A stretch of DNA of 29,145 nucleotides, taken from the NCBI GenBank assembly GCA_903819815.1, contig CAIJFC010000239.1, forward strand, positions 1 to 29,145, in the 5' to 3' direction. The notes under the pieces are model-generated. The model was not told the origin of the DNA. It saw only the letters and a program-made list of their open reading frames with translations, and did no database searches. Each line of letters opens with the position of its first letter. The first letter of the stretch is position 1. Positions 8,438 to 15,317 of this stretch are shown here, piece by piece. This DNA is from an uncultured Bacteroidota bacterium. GTDB taxonomy: Bacteria > Bacteroidota > Bacteroidia > Flavobacteriales > Flavobacteriaceae. The translations under genes were made by a program, and so were the position numbers.

Positions 8438-8929
8438 GCTGCTGCAGTATTCGCATTTAGCTTTGCTAATGCTCAAGATTCTAAATCTTTTGGTTTTGCA
8501 AAAGGGGACATTTTATTAGGTGGTAATGTAACTTCTGTTACTAACGGACAAACTGTAATTTCTCCGATGGTTAGCTATTTTGTAACTGATAAAGTTGCAT
8601 TAGAAGCTGGAATCACTTCTAGATCAGGAGGAACTACTGCTTCTTCTACTGATTTTTCAGTTGGTATGAAATATCAAATGATGAAATTAGGGGATAGATT
8701 TAATGTATTTACTGGAGCTGGTTTAAATATCGGTGATGCTTTAACTACATTTGGAGCAGGTGTTCATCTTAACTATTCTGTAACCCAACATTTATCTGTT
8801 GGATGGCATTTAGGAAATTTAGTTTCTTATAGCAAGCCAAAAACAGGAGATGCTACTACTTCAATTAACTTGAATGAGTACACTAATTTCTTAAACAGAG
8901 ATAATTTTAGTTTGATCTACAAATTCTAA
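8417..8929 (+). CDS. Small outer-membrane beta-barrel protein, paralogue 1
   Basis: This 170-residue exported protein has a clear signal peptide (MKKIILTAAAVFAFSFANAQ). The mature part alternates short amphipathic strands: FAKGDILLGGNVTSV, ISPMVSYFVTDKVALEAGI, FNVFTGAGLN and LSVGWHLGNL. It ends in NFSLIYKF with a C-terminal Phe, as outer-membrane barrel proteins do for assembly by the BAM machinery. The predicted barrel is small, probably eight strands, like OmpX or OmpW-type proteins. Its role is unknown. The gene has its own terminator and a near-twin 245 bases downstream with which it shares an identical leader. Both sit between aroQ and xerD. Confidence 0.8.
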   Translation: MKKIILTAAAVFAFSFANAQDSKSFGFAKGDILLGGNVTSVTNGQTVISPMVSYFVTDKVALEAGITSRSGGTTASSTDFSVGMKYQMMKLGDRFNVFTGAGLNIGDALTTFGAGVHLNYSVTQHLSVGWHLGNLVSYSKPKTGDATTSINLNEYTNFLNRDNFSLIYKF

Positions 8930-8948
8930 TAAAATTATTTGAAATTTT

Positions 8949-8973
8949 AAAACCACGCTTTTAGCGTGGTTTT
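8949..8973 (+). terminator. Intrinsic terminator of barrel paralogue 1
   Basis: An 11-base perfect stem, AAAACCACGCT / AGCGTGGTTTT, with a 3-base loop is followed by more T residues, 19 bases after the stop codon. Its stem is nearly the same as that after paralogue 2. Confidence 0.92.
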
Positions 8974-9099
8974 TTTTATTTTAATGTTATTACCAACTTA
9001 TTAACTTTTTTTCGACAATTAATACTTGCAAAGGCCAATAAAATCAAGTATTGCTCATAATAATGTTGACAACATAGCTTTAAATTATTTTTTTTTTAT

Positions 9100-9107
9100 T
9101 AAATTTG
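9100..9107 (+). promoter_or_regulatory. Candidate -7 box for barrel paralogue 2
   Basis: TAAATTTG fits the TAnnTTTG consensus. The nearest TTG upstream (9066-9068) is 31 bases away, longer than the usual spacing, so only the -7 element is supported. The implied leader is about 60 bases long. Confidence 0.35.
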
Positions 9108-9150
9108 CATAAATTTTAAATGCAATGGATGTATTTATAAAATCTACTAA

Positions 9151-9194
9151 ATATTAATTTTAACTTAACAAAAATGAAAAAAATTATTTTAACT
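9151..9194 (+). repeat. Duplicated leader and start region, copy 2
   Basis: Identical over 44 bases to 8394-8437: the 23 bases before the start codon plus the first seven codons of paralogue 2. Confidence 0.9.
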
Positions 9195-9719
9195 ACTTTG
9201 GCTCTTTTTTTATTCGCATTTTCAAATGCTCAAGATAATAAAGTTGCTGTGCAAGGTTTCTCAAAAGGAAATTTATTAGTTTCTGGGGAAGTAAGTTTCG
9301 TATCTAGAAGCTGGGGTGGAAATTCTACTGCTTTAATTTCTCCAAGTTTTGTTTATTTCACAACTGATAATATTTCTGTATCGGCAAGATATACAAATGA
9401 AAATACAGGTCCTTTATCTAGTAAAGGTTTTGGAATTGGTACTGCTTATCATTTTAATGCTGGAAAACAATTCTCTTCTCAATTGGGTTTAAATTTAGAT
9501 TTTGGATCGATGAAAAATGGAACTGAAGACTATTCTACGAAGAATTTTGATATAGTTTACGGAATTAACTATTTCGTTTCTAACCATTTGTTCTTAGGTG
9601 CTACACTAGCGGGATTGACACATCATATTGTTTCTCCTAAAGTGGGTCCAGAAGTAGAAACTACTTCTTTAGGATTTAACACTAACAATATTTCATTTAA
9701 GGTAGGATACAAATTCTAA
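9174..9719 (+). CDS. Small outer-membrane beta-barrel protein, paralogue 2
   Basis: This 181-residue protein has the same plan as its upstream neighbour: signal peptide MKKIILTTLALFLFAFSNAQ, then FSKGNLLVSGEVSFV, LISPSFVYFTTDNISVSARY, FSSQLGLNLDFG and the barrel-end segment NISFKVGYKF. The strand order matches paralogue 1, with different loops (for example SRSWGGNSTA here). The leader and first seven codons are identical between the two genes, while the mature parts have diverged strongly. It has its own candidate -7 box and terminator, so the two genes may be regulated separately. Function unknown; small barrels of this kind can be channels, adhesion factors or stress-induced envelope proteins. 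Confidence 0.8.
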   Translation: MKKIILTTLALFLFAFSNAQDNKVAVQGFSKGNLLVSGEVSFVSRSWGGNSTALISPSFVYFTTDNISVSARYTNENTGPLSSKGFGIGTAYHFNAGKQFSSQLGLNLDFGSMKNGTEDYSTKNFDIVYGINYFVSNHLFLGATLAGLTHHIVSPKVGPEVETTSLGFNTNNISFKVGYKF

Positions 9720-9739
9720 TTAGAATTTTAATTACAATT

Positions 9740-9764
9740 AAAACCACGCTATTCGCGTGGTTTT
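9740..9764 (+). terminator. Intrinsic terminator of barrel paralogue 2
   Basis: The stem AAAACCACGC / GCGTGGTTTT with a 5-base loop is followed by a T run. It lies between the second barrel gene and xerD and resembles the terminator at 8949-8973. Confidence 0.92.
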
Positions 9765-9792
9765 TTTATGAAAATAGTTTTCCTTTGCAACA

Positions 9793-10689
9793 ATGAATTG
9801 GACTACATATATAAAAAGCTATCAATCGTATTTGAGAATTGAAAGAGGAATGTCGAAAAATACCATAGACAATTATTCTTTCGATATTGAACGCTTGTGC
9901 CTTTTTCTTGATGAAAATTCAATTTCGGTTTCCCCTATTACGATAACCGAAGAGACCATTCAACAGTTTATTTACCACATTGCTAAACAATTAAATGCAA
10001 GATCGCAGGCTAGAATTATTTCCGGCTTAAAAAGTTTTTTTTCGTATTTGATTTTTGAAGATTATCGACCCGACAATCCTTTGGAATTAATAGAAACTCC
10101 AAGAATTGGTCGAAAACTCCCTGATACTTTATCGATTATTGATATTGACCGACTCATAGCAGCAATCGATTTAAGTTCCAATGAAGGGGAACGGAACAGA
10201 GCCATGCTTGAAACACTTTACGGTTGTGGACTTCGAGTATCTGAATTGGTTTCGCTAAAAATATCGGATCTTTTCTTTGACGAAGGATTTATTAAAATTA
10301 CAGGTAAAGGGAATAAGCAGCGGTTTGTTCCTATTGGTTCTTATACTCAGAAATACATAGAAATCTATAAAGACAAGGTTAGATCTCATTTAAATATTCA
10401 AAAAGGGCATGAAGACACTTTATTTTTAAATAGGAGAGGACGCCAATTGACGCGAGCGATGATTTTTACAATTATTAAAGATTTAGCCGTTAAAATAGAT
10501 TTGAACAAAACCATTAGTCCACATACCTTCCGGCATTCATTTGCAACGCACTTATTAGAAAATGGTGCCGATTTACGATCTATCCAATTGATGTTAGGAC
10601 ACGAATCTATTACTACGACAGAAATTTACGTTCATCTTGATAGAAAACACCTTTCGGAAATCATGAATACGTTTCACCCGAGAAAATAA
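9793..10689 (+). CDS. xerD: Site-specific tyrosine recombinase XerD
   Basis: XerD acts at the chromosomal dif site to resolve chromosome dimers before division. All catalytic residues are present: Arg148 (GCGLRVSEL), Lys172 (GKGNKQR), His244 and Arg247 (PHTFRHSFATHLLENGAD), His270 (LMLGHESI) and the nucleophile Tyr279 (EIYVHL). The length of 298 and the position of each catalytic residue are the same as in E. coli XerD. The N-terminal SAM-like DNA-binding domain covers about residues 1-100. Housekeeping XerD is favoured over a mobile-element integrase because of the length, the conserved sequence and the absence of any other mobile-element gene nearby. The start is 28 bases after the terminator of the preceding gene. 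Confidence 0.93.
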   Translation: MNWTTYIKSYQSYLRIERGMSKNTIDNYSFDIERLCLFLDENSISVSPITITEETIQQFIYHIAKQLNARSQARIISGLKSFFSYLIFEDYRPDNPLELIETPRIGRKLPDTLSIIDIDRLIAAIDLSSNEGERNRAMLETLYGCGLRVSELVSLKISDLFFDEGFIKITGKGNKQRFVPIGSYTQKYIEIYKDKVRSHLNIQKGHEDTLFLNRRGRQLTRAMIFTIIKDLAVKIDLNKTISPHTFRHSFATHLLENGADLRSIQLMLGHESITTTEIYVHLDRKHLSEIMNTFHPRK

Positions 10690-10710
10690 TTTAAGATTTA
10701 AGATTTTAGA
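10687..10710 (+). repeat. 24-base direct repeat, left copy
   Basis: This copy overlaps the xerD stop region and matches 10973-10996 in 23 of 24 bases. The shared core is TAAGATTTAAGATTTTAGA (10692-10710). The two copies flank the repeat-filled block between xerD and rny. Confidence 0.8.
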
Positions 10711-10726
10711 ATTACACAAAAGATAA

Positions 10727-10789
10727 TTTTGTCTTGCTGAACTTGTTTCAGTATCTAAGAAAACGTAAAAATAGAATCTGATGACAAAA
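10727..10789. repeat. Decayed palindromic intergenic element
   Basis: The ends TTTTGTC (10727-10733) and GACAAAA (10783-10789) are inverted repeats. Inside are CTGAACTTGTTTCAG and, on the other side, only a shortened remnant (ATCTGATGAC). It looks like one arm and part of the other arm of a longer palindrome of the kind scattered in Flavobacterium genomes; that comparison is from memory. Confidence 0.45.
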
Positions 10790-10829
10790 CACAAATTTGG
10801 TTTACCCAAATCACCAAATTAACTCTCAT

Positions 10830-10966
10830 GCGTGAGGGGGTGAAGTGAAAAGCCCACAGACAAGTGAAGCGTAAGCGGAACTTGGCGAGGACTTGCAGCG
10901 GAACACCCGACCGAGTTTAGTACAGATTTCCTCTTTACTAAAACGTTCTAAACGAGGGCACGCCCA
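10830..10966 (+). repeat. GC-rich structured intergenic element, copy A
   Basis: This GC-rich island sits in AT-rich DNA. GCGTG (10830-10834) pairs with CACGC (10959-10963) to close the element. Inside, TTTAGTA (10916-10922) pairs with TACTAAA (10936-10942), and CGTT/AACG makes a small hairpin at 10944-10954. It shares AGCGGA, CCCGACC and a GAGGG...CGCCCAAA 3' end with the element at 26032-26108. The 5' end reads GCG, two bases, AGGG in both. This is either a REP-like repeat or a conserved RNA. Confidence 0.65.
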
Positions 10967-10972
10967 AAAAAA

Positions 10973-10996
10973 TAATATAAGATTTAAGATTTTAGA
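10973..10996 (+). repeat. 24-base direct repeat, right copy
   Basis: Second copy of the repeat at 10687-10710, with one mismatch. It begins 6 bases after the end of the GC-rich element, so the pair encloses about 262 bases. Confidence 0.8.
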
Positions 10997-11009
10997 GAAA
11001 GCATAAAAA

Positions 11010-11040
11010 AAAGGCTTATTAATAAATTCAATAAGCCTTT
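11010..11040 (-). terminator. Intrinsic terminator of rny
   Basis: An 11-base perfect stem (AAAGGCTTATT / AATAAGCCTTT) with a 9-base loop lies 19 bases past the rny stop. On the minus strand it is followed by a T run (complement of the A run at 11005-11012). Confidence 0.9.
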
Positions 11041-11058
11041 GAATATTTAAACTCAAAA

Positions 11059-12624
11059 CTATTTCGCAATATTAACCGCTCTAGTTTCTCTAATTACAGT
11101 AACTTTCACTTGACCAGGATAGGTCATTTCTGTTTGGATTTTTTGTGATATTTCAAATGATAAAGTGGCTGCATTATCGTCAGATACTTTTTCGCTTTCT
11201 ACAATAACACGTAGTTCTCTACCTGCTTGAATTGCATATGCATTTTTAACGCCATTAAATCCAAAAGCAACTTCTTCCAAATCTTTTAATCGTTGAATGT
11301 AAGAATCCAATACTTGTCTTCTCGCTCCAGGACGTGCTCCAGAAATAGCATCACAAACTTGGATAATTGGTGATAATAATGATTTCATTTCAATCTCATC
11401 GTGGTGGGCACCAATGGCATTGCAAACTTCTTCTTTTTCACCATATTTCTCTGCCCATTGCATTCCTAATAGTGCGTGTGGCAAATCACTTTCAGCATCT
11501 GGTACTTTTCCAATATCGTGTAATAAACCGGCTCTTTTTGCTAGCTTAACATTCAATCCTAATTCTGCCGCCATGATTCCACAAAGCTTAGAAACTTCTC
11601 TTGAGTGTTGCAATAAGTTTTGACCATAAGAAGAACGGTATTTCATTCTTCCAACCACTTTAATCAATTCTGGGTGCAATCCGTGGATTCCTAAATCGAT
11701 TACTGTTCGTTTTCCAACTTCAATAATCTCATCGTCAATTTGTTTAGCCGTTTTTGCAACTACTTCTTCAATTCTCGCCGGGTGAATTCGACCGTCGGTA
11801 ACTAATTTATGAAGTGCTAAACGTGCAATTTCTCTTCTCACGGGGTCAAAACAAGATAAAATAATAGCTTCTGGAGTGTCATCAACAATAATTTCTACTC
11901 CAGTCGCCGCTTCTAAAGCTCTAATATTTCGACCTTCACGACCAATAATTCTACCTTTCACATCGTCAGATTCAATATTGAAAACAGAAACGCAATTTTC
12001 TACTGCTTCTTCGGTTCCCACTCTTTGGATGGTATTGATGATGATTTTCTTTGCTTCTTGTTGCGCAGTTAGCTTCGCTTCTTCAATAGTATCTTGAATT
12101 TGAGCCATCGCTTTGGTTTTGGCCTCCGCTTTTAAACCTTCTATCAACTGGTTACTTGCTTCTTCAGCTGATAAACCTGATATTACTTCTAGTTGATTCA
12201 ACTGGCTTTTATGCATTTTTTCAACTTCAACTTGTTTCTTATCAAGAATCTCAATTTTTGAAGTGTATTCAACTGTTTTTGCTTCAAAATCGTCATTGAT
12301 TTTTTTAGCTTTTGCCAATTCATTTGAAATTTGAGATTCTTTATCGCGAACTCTTTTTTCAACTTCGACAACCTTTCTTTCTCTTCCTAGAATTACTTCT
12401 TCGTGTTCCGATTTCAATTCAATAAACCTTTCCTTAGCTTGAAGAATTTTATCTTTTTTGATATTTTCTCCTTCTAAATTTGCGTCTTTTAAAATCGAAG
12501 CGGCTTCTTTTTTAGCATTTTGAACTAAACTAGAAACACTGCTTTTTTCCATCACTTTTGCAAGGATAAAACCGCCTGCAACTCCTACAACTCCCGAAAT
12601 AATTATAATTAATGTACTGTCCAT
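11059..12624 (-). CDS. rny: Ribonuclease Y
   Basis: RNase Y is a membrane-anchored endoribonuclease that starts mRNA decay. The 521 residues show the full family order: an N-terminal membrane helix (about 4-23), a long coiled coil (about 30-200), a KH RNA-binding domain (about 218-275) with the GRIIGREGRNI loop at 224-234, and an HD hydrolase domain. His340 (LLQHSREV), the His369-Asp370 pair (GLLHDIGK), His407/His408 (GAHHDE) and Asp425 (QVCDAISGARPG) form the metal-binding set. The start is 22 bases past the 6S RNA terminator tract, and zapA lies upstream on the same strand. A -7-like TAAATTTT is present between them, so it may have its own promoter. Confidence 0.97.
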   Translation of the reverse strand: MDSTLIIIISGVVGVAGGFILAKVMEKSSVSSLVQNAKKEAASILKDANLEGENIKKDKILQAKERFIELKSEHEEVILGRERKVVEVEKRVRDKESQISNELAKAKKINDDFEAKTVEYTSKIEILDKKQVEVEKMHKSQLNQLEVISGLSAEEASNQLIEGLKAEAKTKAMAQIQDTIEEAKLTAQQEAKKIIINTIQRVGTEEAVENCVSVFNIESDDVKGRIIGREGRNIRALEAATGVEIIVDDTPEAIILSCFDPVRREIARLALHKLVTDGRIHPARIEEVVAKTAKQIDDEIIEVGKRTVIDLGIHGLHPELIKVVGRMKYRSSYGQNLLQHSREVSKLCGIMAAELGLNVKLAKRAGLLHDIGKVPDAESDLPHALLGMQWAEKYGEKEEVCNAIGAHHDEIEMKSLLSPIIQVCDAISGARPGARRQVLDSYIQRLKDLEEVAFGFNGVKNAYAIQAGRELRVIVESEKVSDDNAATLSFEISQKIQTEMTYPGQVKVTVIRETRAVNIAK

Positions 12625-12645
12625 GTTTGTGTAAAATTTATATAT

Positions 12646-12808
12646 AAAAAAAACCTACATTAGATTGCTTGAATAAACTCGGAAATACAAGTTTTGAGCT
12701 AACTCATTGTTCAAGCTTTCACGCAGAGGTGACATGCTATAGTAATGAAGATTCGCTCATTCTAAATTGTTAGTGTTGAGTTTACCAAATAGGAACTAAT
12801 GTAGGCAG
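12646..12808 (-). ncRNA. ssrS: 6S RNA (probably the flavobacterial 6S type)
   Basis: The minus strand between zapA and rny forms a long, rod-like RNA. The closing stem CCTACATTAG (12796-12805) / CTAATGTAGG (12654-12663) is 10 perfect pairs followed at once by eight T residues. Further in, GGTAAACTC (12778-12786) pairs with GAGTTTATT (12672-12680) using two G-U pairs, TGAGC pairs with GCTCA (12755-12759 with 12695-12699), and a terminal hairpin uses TCAC/GTGA near 12719-12732. The large unpaired middle is as expected for the open-promoter mimic that binds RNA polymerase. The length is about 160 bases. Position next to zapA matches the zapA-ssrS linkage known in other bacteria. The exact 5' end is uncertain and no clear TAnnTTTG box precedes it. 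Confidence 0.82.
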
Positions 12809-12834
12809 TATCTTAGTTATTGTTAAGAACGTGT

Positions 12835-13128
12835 TTATTTATCGAGATAATTGGCCAATAATTCATTGATTTTCTTAAGTCTGTCGTTAGTTTCTTCATT
12901 ATCAACTGACTTATCAATTTGCTTTTGTTCTAATTGAGAGGCAAATTGTAAGGCACACATTGCCAACACATCTTGCTTATCTCGAACGGCATAATTTTCT
13001 TCAAATTGCTTAATCATAATATCAATTTTCTTAGAAGCACTTCTTAGTCCTTCCTCTTGAGATATATCTACCGTTAACGGATATACTCTGTCTGCAATTG
13101 ATAATTTAATTTTAAGCTTCTCATCCAT
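12835..13128 (-). CDS. zapA: Cell division protein ZapA
   Basis: ZapA binds FtsZ and bundles its filaments at midcell. The 97 residues fit the family: an N-terminal beta strand region (KLKIKLSIADRVYPLTVD), then helix EEGLRSASKKIDIMIKQFEENY, then a long C-terminal helix with VLAMCALQFASQLEQ followed by a coiled-coil tail. It lies 9 bases after a small coiled-coil gene and just upstream of the 6S RNA and rny on the same strand. No membrane segment or signal peptide. Confidence 0.92.
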   Translation of the reverse strand: MDEKLKIKLSIADRVYPLTVDISQEEGLRSASKKIDIMIKQFEENYAVRDKQDVLAMCALQFASQLEQKQIDKSVDNEETNDRLKKINELLANYLDK

Positions 13129-13137
13129 AATTTTTTA

Positions 13138-13428
13138 CTAATCAGATAACTGTGCAATACAGTAATCAATTTCACGGATTAATGAATTTATTTTTAGCTT
13201 CGTATCTCTTTTATTTTCTTCACTGCCGAGTAACGAATTAGCCATTTTGATTGAATTGTATTGCGATTTTAAAAGCTCAATCTCTGTAGATTGATTATTA
13301 ATGGTCTGGGCAGAATCGCTTATTTCTCTATTTAAAATAGTATTATTTTTCTCTAAAGTAGCTATTTTACTAAAGAGTTTTTCAATATTACTTTCTAGAG
13401 TTTTAATTATTTCTGCAAATTCACTCAT
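13138..13428 (-). CDS. Small coiled-coil protein upstream of zapA
   Basis: I do not recognise a named family. The 96 residues are nearly all helical, with heptad-like hydrophobic spacing from residue 5 to about 65 (EIIKTLESNIEKLFSKIATL onward), predicting a long coiled coil. A short C-terminal segment (KLKINSLIREIDYCIAQL) looks like a separate conserved helix. There is no signal peptide. It is 9 bases upstream of zapA and almost surely cotranscribed with it from a TAACTTTG box. Size, coiled-coil nature and position suggest a ZapB-like partner that links or spaces ZapA at the division ring, but that is inference only. Confidence 0.75.
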   Translation of the reverse strand: MSEFAEIIKTLESNIEKLFSKIATLEKNNTILNREISDSAQTINNQSTEIELLKSQYNSIKMANSLLGSEENKRDTKLKINSLIREIDYCIAQLSD

Positions 13429-13455
13429 TATGAAACTAAATCATTACTTAATTTA

Positions 13456-13463
13456 CAAAGTTA
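13456..13463 (-). promoter_or_regulatory. Candidate -7 box for the coiled-coil-zapA-6S-rny unit
   Basis: The minus strand reads TAACTTTG, a match to TAnnTTTG, 27 bases before the first start codon. No TTG at standard spacing. A plus-strand TATTTTTG at 13487-13494 is a possible divergent box for the M23 gene. Confidence 0.45.
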
Positions 13464-13610
13464 GTATTCCTATTTAATTAATCGGCTATTTTTGCCAATT
13501 TTTTTTACCAACCAGAGTATTATTTTTTTAATAATTTCAAATTTACTAGTTTATATCTCTTTTTCTTTTTTTGATGTGAAACTTTTTTTAATTTAGCAGA
13601 AACCTTTTCA

Positions 13611-15311
13611 ATGAAATATAGTATCTTATTTTCTCTTCTATCTGCCGCAGTTTTTTCTCAAAACAACTACCCCAAAGATTATTTTTCTTGTCCCTTAGAA
13701 ATTCCTACTGAATTGTCTGGCAATTTTGGGGAATTAAGACCCAACCATTTTCATGCAGGATTTGATTACAAAACCCAAAAGAAGGAAGGATTAAATGTCC
13801 ATGCCGCTGCGGAAGGGTATGTTTCCAGAATAAAAATTTCCACTTTTGGTTACGGAAAGGCAATTTATATTACTCATCCTAATGGTTTTACAACAGTTTA
13901 TGGACATTTGAGTTTATTAAGCCCTAAAATAGATGCTTATTTGAAAGCGGAACACTACAAATTGAAATCCTATGAAGTCGATTTGTATTTAAAACCTACT
14001 GATCTTCTTATTTCCAAAAATGAAATTGTTGCTTTGTCAGGAAATACTGGAGGTTCTGACGGACCCCATTTGCATTTTGAAATTCGAGATTCTCAAACGG
14101 AAAAAATCATCAACCCCATTTTTTTTGGATTTGATACCGCAATAAAAGACTCCCAAAAACCTGTTATTACCAATTTATTTGTTTACCCTTTGGATGAAAA
14201 TTCTGTTGTAAATAAATCCAAAAATCCTTTTATGATTAATTTATCTTTGCAAAAAGATGGAAATTATAATTGTGATAAAATTCTAGCAAAAGGTCCAATA
14301 GGCTTTGGTATCAATACCTTCGATTTGTCTGATTTATCTTGGGATAGAAACGGCGTATTTAAAGTGGAAACTTTCTTAAATGGTAAAACGATTTATGGCT
14401 ATCAATTTGATAAATATGCGTTTGATCAAATGCGTTATGTTAACGCCCTAATAGACTACGAAAGATATAAGAAAACCGGTCAAAGAGTTCAAAAATTATT
14501 CATGAAAACTCCATTTCCTCTAAGTATCATAAATCAATATGAAGAAAATGGAAAACTGGATGTTTCTCAAAGTACCAACTTAAACTATAGAATTGAAGTT
14601 TCCGATTTTAATGCAAATAAAACTTCTATTTCAATCCCAATAGAATTTTCAAATGACGAAGCCACTGATACTTTAAAAGTTAAAAAAACAAAGTATTTAA
14701 TCAACTCTGATAAAGAATATAATTTTGAAAAAGGAAATTGGTCTTTTTATGTTCCAAAAGGTACTTTTTACTATGATTTTTATTTAAATTTTGATGAAAA
14801 ACAAAATTCACTATGGTTAGAAAACGAATACATTCCTGTTCATACTAATTTTTTAGTTACTGTTATTGATACGATTTCTACTAAAGAAGACAAAGAAAAA
14901 ATGTTTATTGGTTCTATTGAAGACAAAAAAATAAATTTCAATTATACCAAATTAAAAGACAATACGTTTTCTACTTATACCAAGAATTGGGGTAAATTTT
15001 CATTGATTAAAGACACCGTTCCGCCAACAATTAAAATAGCCAAAAGCATTGAAGGTAAGTGGCTTAGCGATAAAAAGTCAATTGAATTTTCAATATCCGA
15101 TGCATTATCAGGTATAAAATCGTATGATGGCTATTTAAATGGAAATTGGATTTTATTTGAATATGATTATAAAACAAAAAAAATAGTTCACTATTTCAAT
15201 GATGGAATTGTCGCTGAAGGACCAAATAATTTAAAAGTAGTTGTGACCGATAATGTTGGAAATTCTAGTATCTTTGAAACACAATTTTTTCGAAGTCAAA
15301 TAATAAAATAA
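13611..15311 (+). CDS. M23-family peptidoglycan endopeptidase with C-terminal beta domains
   Basis: This is an exported zinc metallopeptidase that should cut peptidoglycan cross-bridges or stem peptides. The signal peptide is MKYSILFSLLSAAVFSQ. The LytM/M23 domain covers about residues 35-175, with the zinc ligands His48 and Asp52 (HAGFD) and His155 of HLH, plus catalytic His99 (VYGHL) and His153. All four expected positions are filled, so it should be active. The remaining 390 residues have no recognised enzyme motif; the last 95 (from TVPPTIKIAKS) look like an immunoglobulin-like fold. At 566 residues it is far longer than a bare M23 domain. It is 6 bases upstream of a TonB-dependent receptor gene and surely forms an operon with it. 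Confidence 0.9.
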   Translation: MKYSILFSLLSAAVFSQNNYPKDYFSCPLEIPTELSGNFGELRPNHFHAGFDYKTQKKEGLNVHAAAEGYVSRIKISTFGYGKAIYITHPNGFTTVYGHLSLLSPKIDAYLKAEHYKLKSYEVDLYLKPTDLLISKNEIVALSGNTGGSDGPHLHFEIRDSQTEKIINPIFFGFDTAIKDSQKPVITNLFVYPLDENSVVNKSKNPFMINLSLQKDGNYNCDKILAKGPIGFGINTFDLSDLSWDRNGVFKVETFLNGKTIYGYQFDKYAFDQMRYVNALIDYERYKKTGQRVQKLFMKTPFPLSIINQYEENGKLDVSQSTNLNYRIEVSDFNANKTSISIPIEFSNDEATDTLKVKKTKYLINSDKEYNFEKGNWSFYVPKGTFYYDFYLNFDEKQNSLWLENEYIPVHTNFLVTVIDTISTKEDKEKMFIGSIEDKKINFNYTKLKDNTFSTYTKNWGKFSLIKDTVPPTIKIAKSIEGKWLSDKKSIEFSISDALSGIKSYDGYLNGNWILFEYDYKTKKIVHYFNDGIVAEGPNNLKVVVTDNVGNSSIFETQFFRSQIIK

Positions 15312-15317
15312 TTTTTC

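Larger units (their letters stand above)
10690..11058. other. Gene-free repeat block between xerD and rny
   Basis: This 369-base gap between convergent genes holds no credible gene. From left to right it contains a 24-base direct repeat, a decayed palindrome (10727-10789), a GC-rich structured element (10830-10966), the second direct repeat (10973-10996) and the rny terminator (11010-11040). Short open frames on the minus strand here are chance translations of the repeats. Confidence 0.8.

Noticed and set aside
9793..10689. XerD-like protein as the integrase of a mobile element bounded by the 24-base repeats
   Set aside because: The catalytic numbering is identical to housekeeping XerD and the repeats lie downstream without cargo genes.
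10594..10809. Minus-strand open frame overlapping the end of xerD
   Set aside because: It is antisense to the conserved XerD catalytic region and runs into the repeat block; nothing protein-like is seen.
10826..11056. Minus-strand open frame of 76 codons in the xerD-rny gap
   Set aside because: It is a translation of the GC-rich element and the rny terminator, with low-complexity composition and no family resemblance.
11367..12097. Plus-strand open frames opposite rny
   Set aside because: rny is complete and strongly conserved on the other strand; these frames have no independent support.
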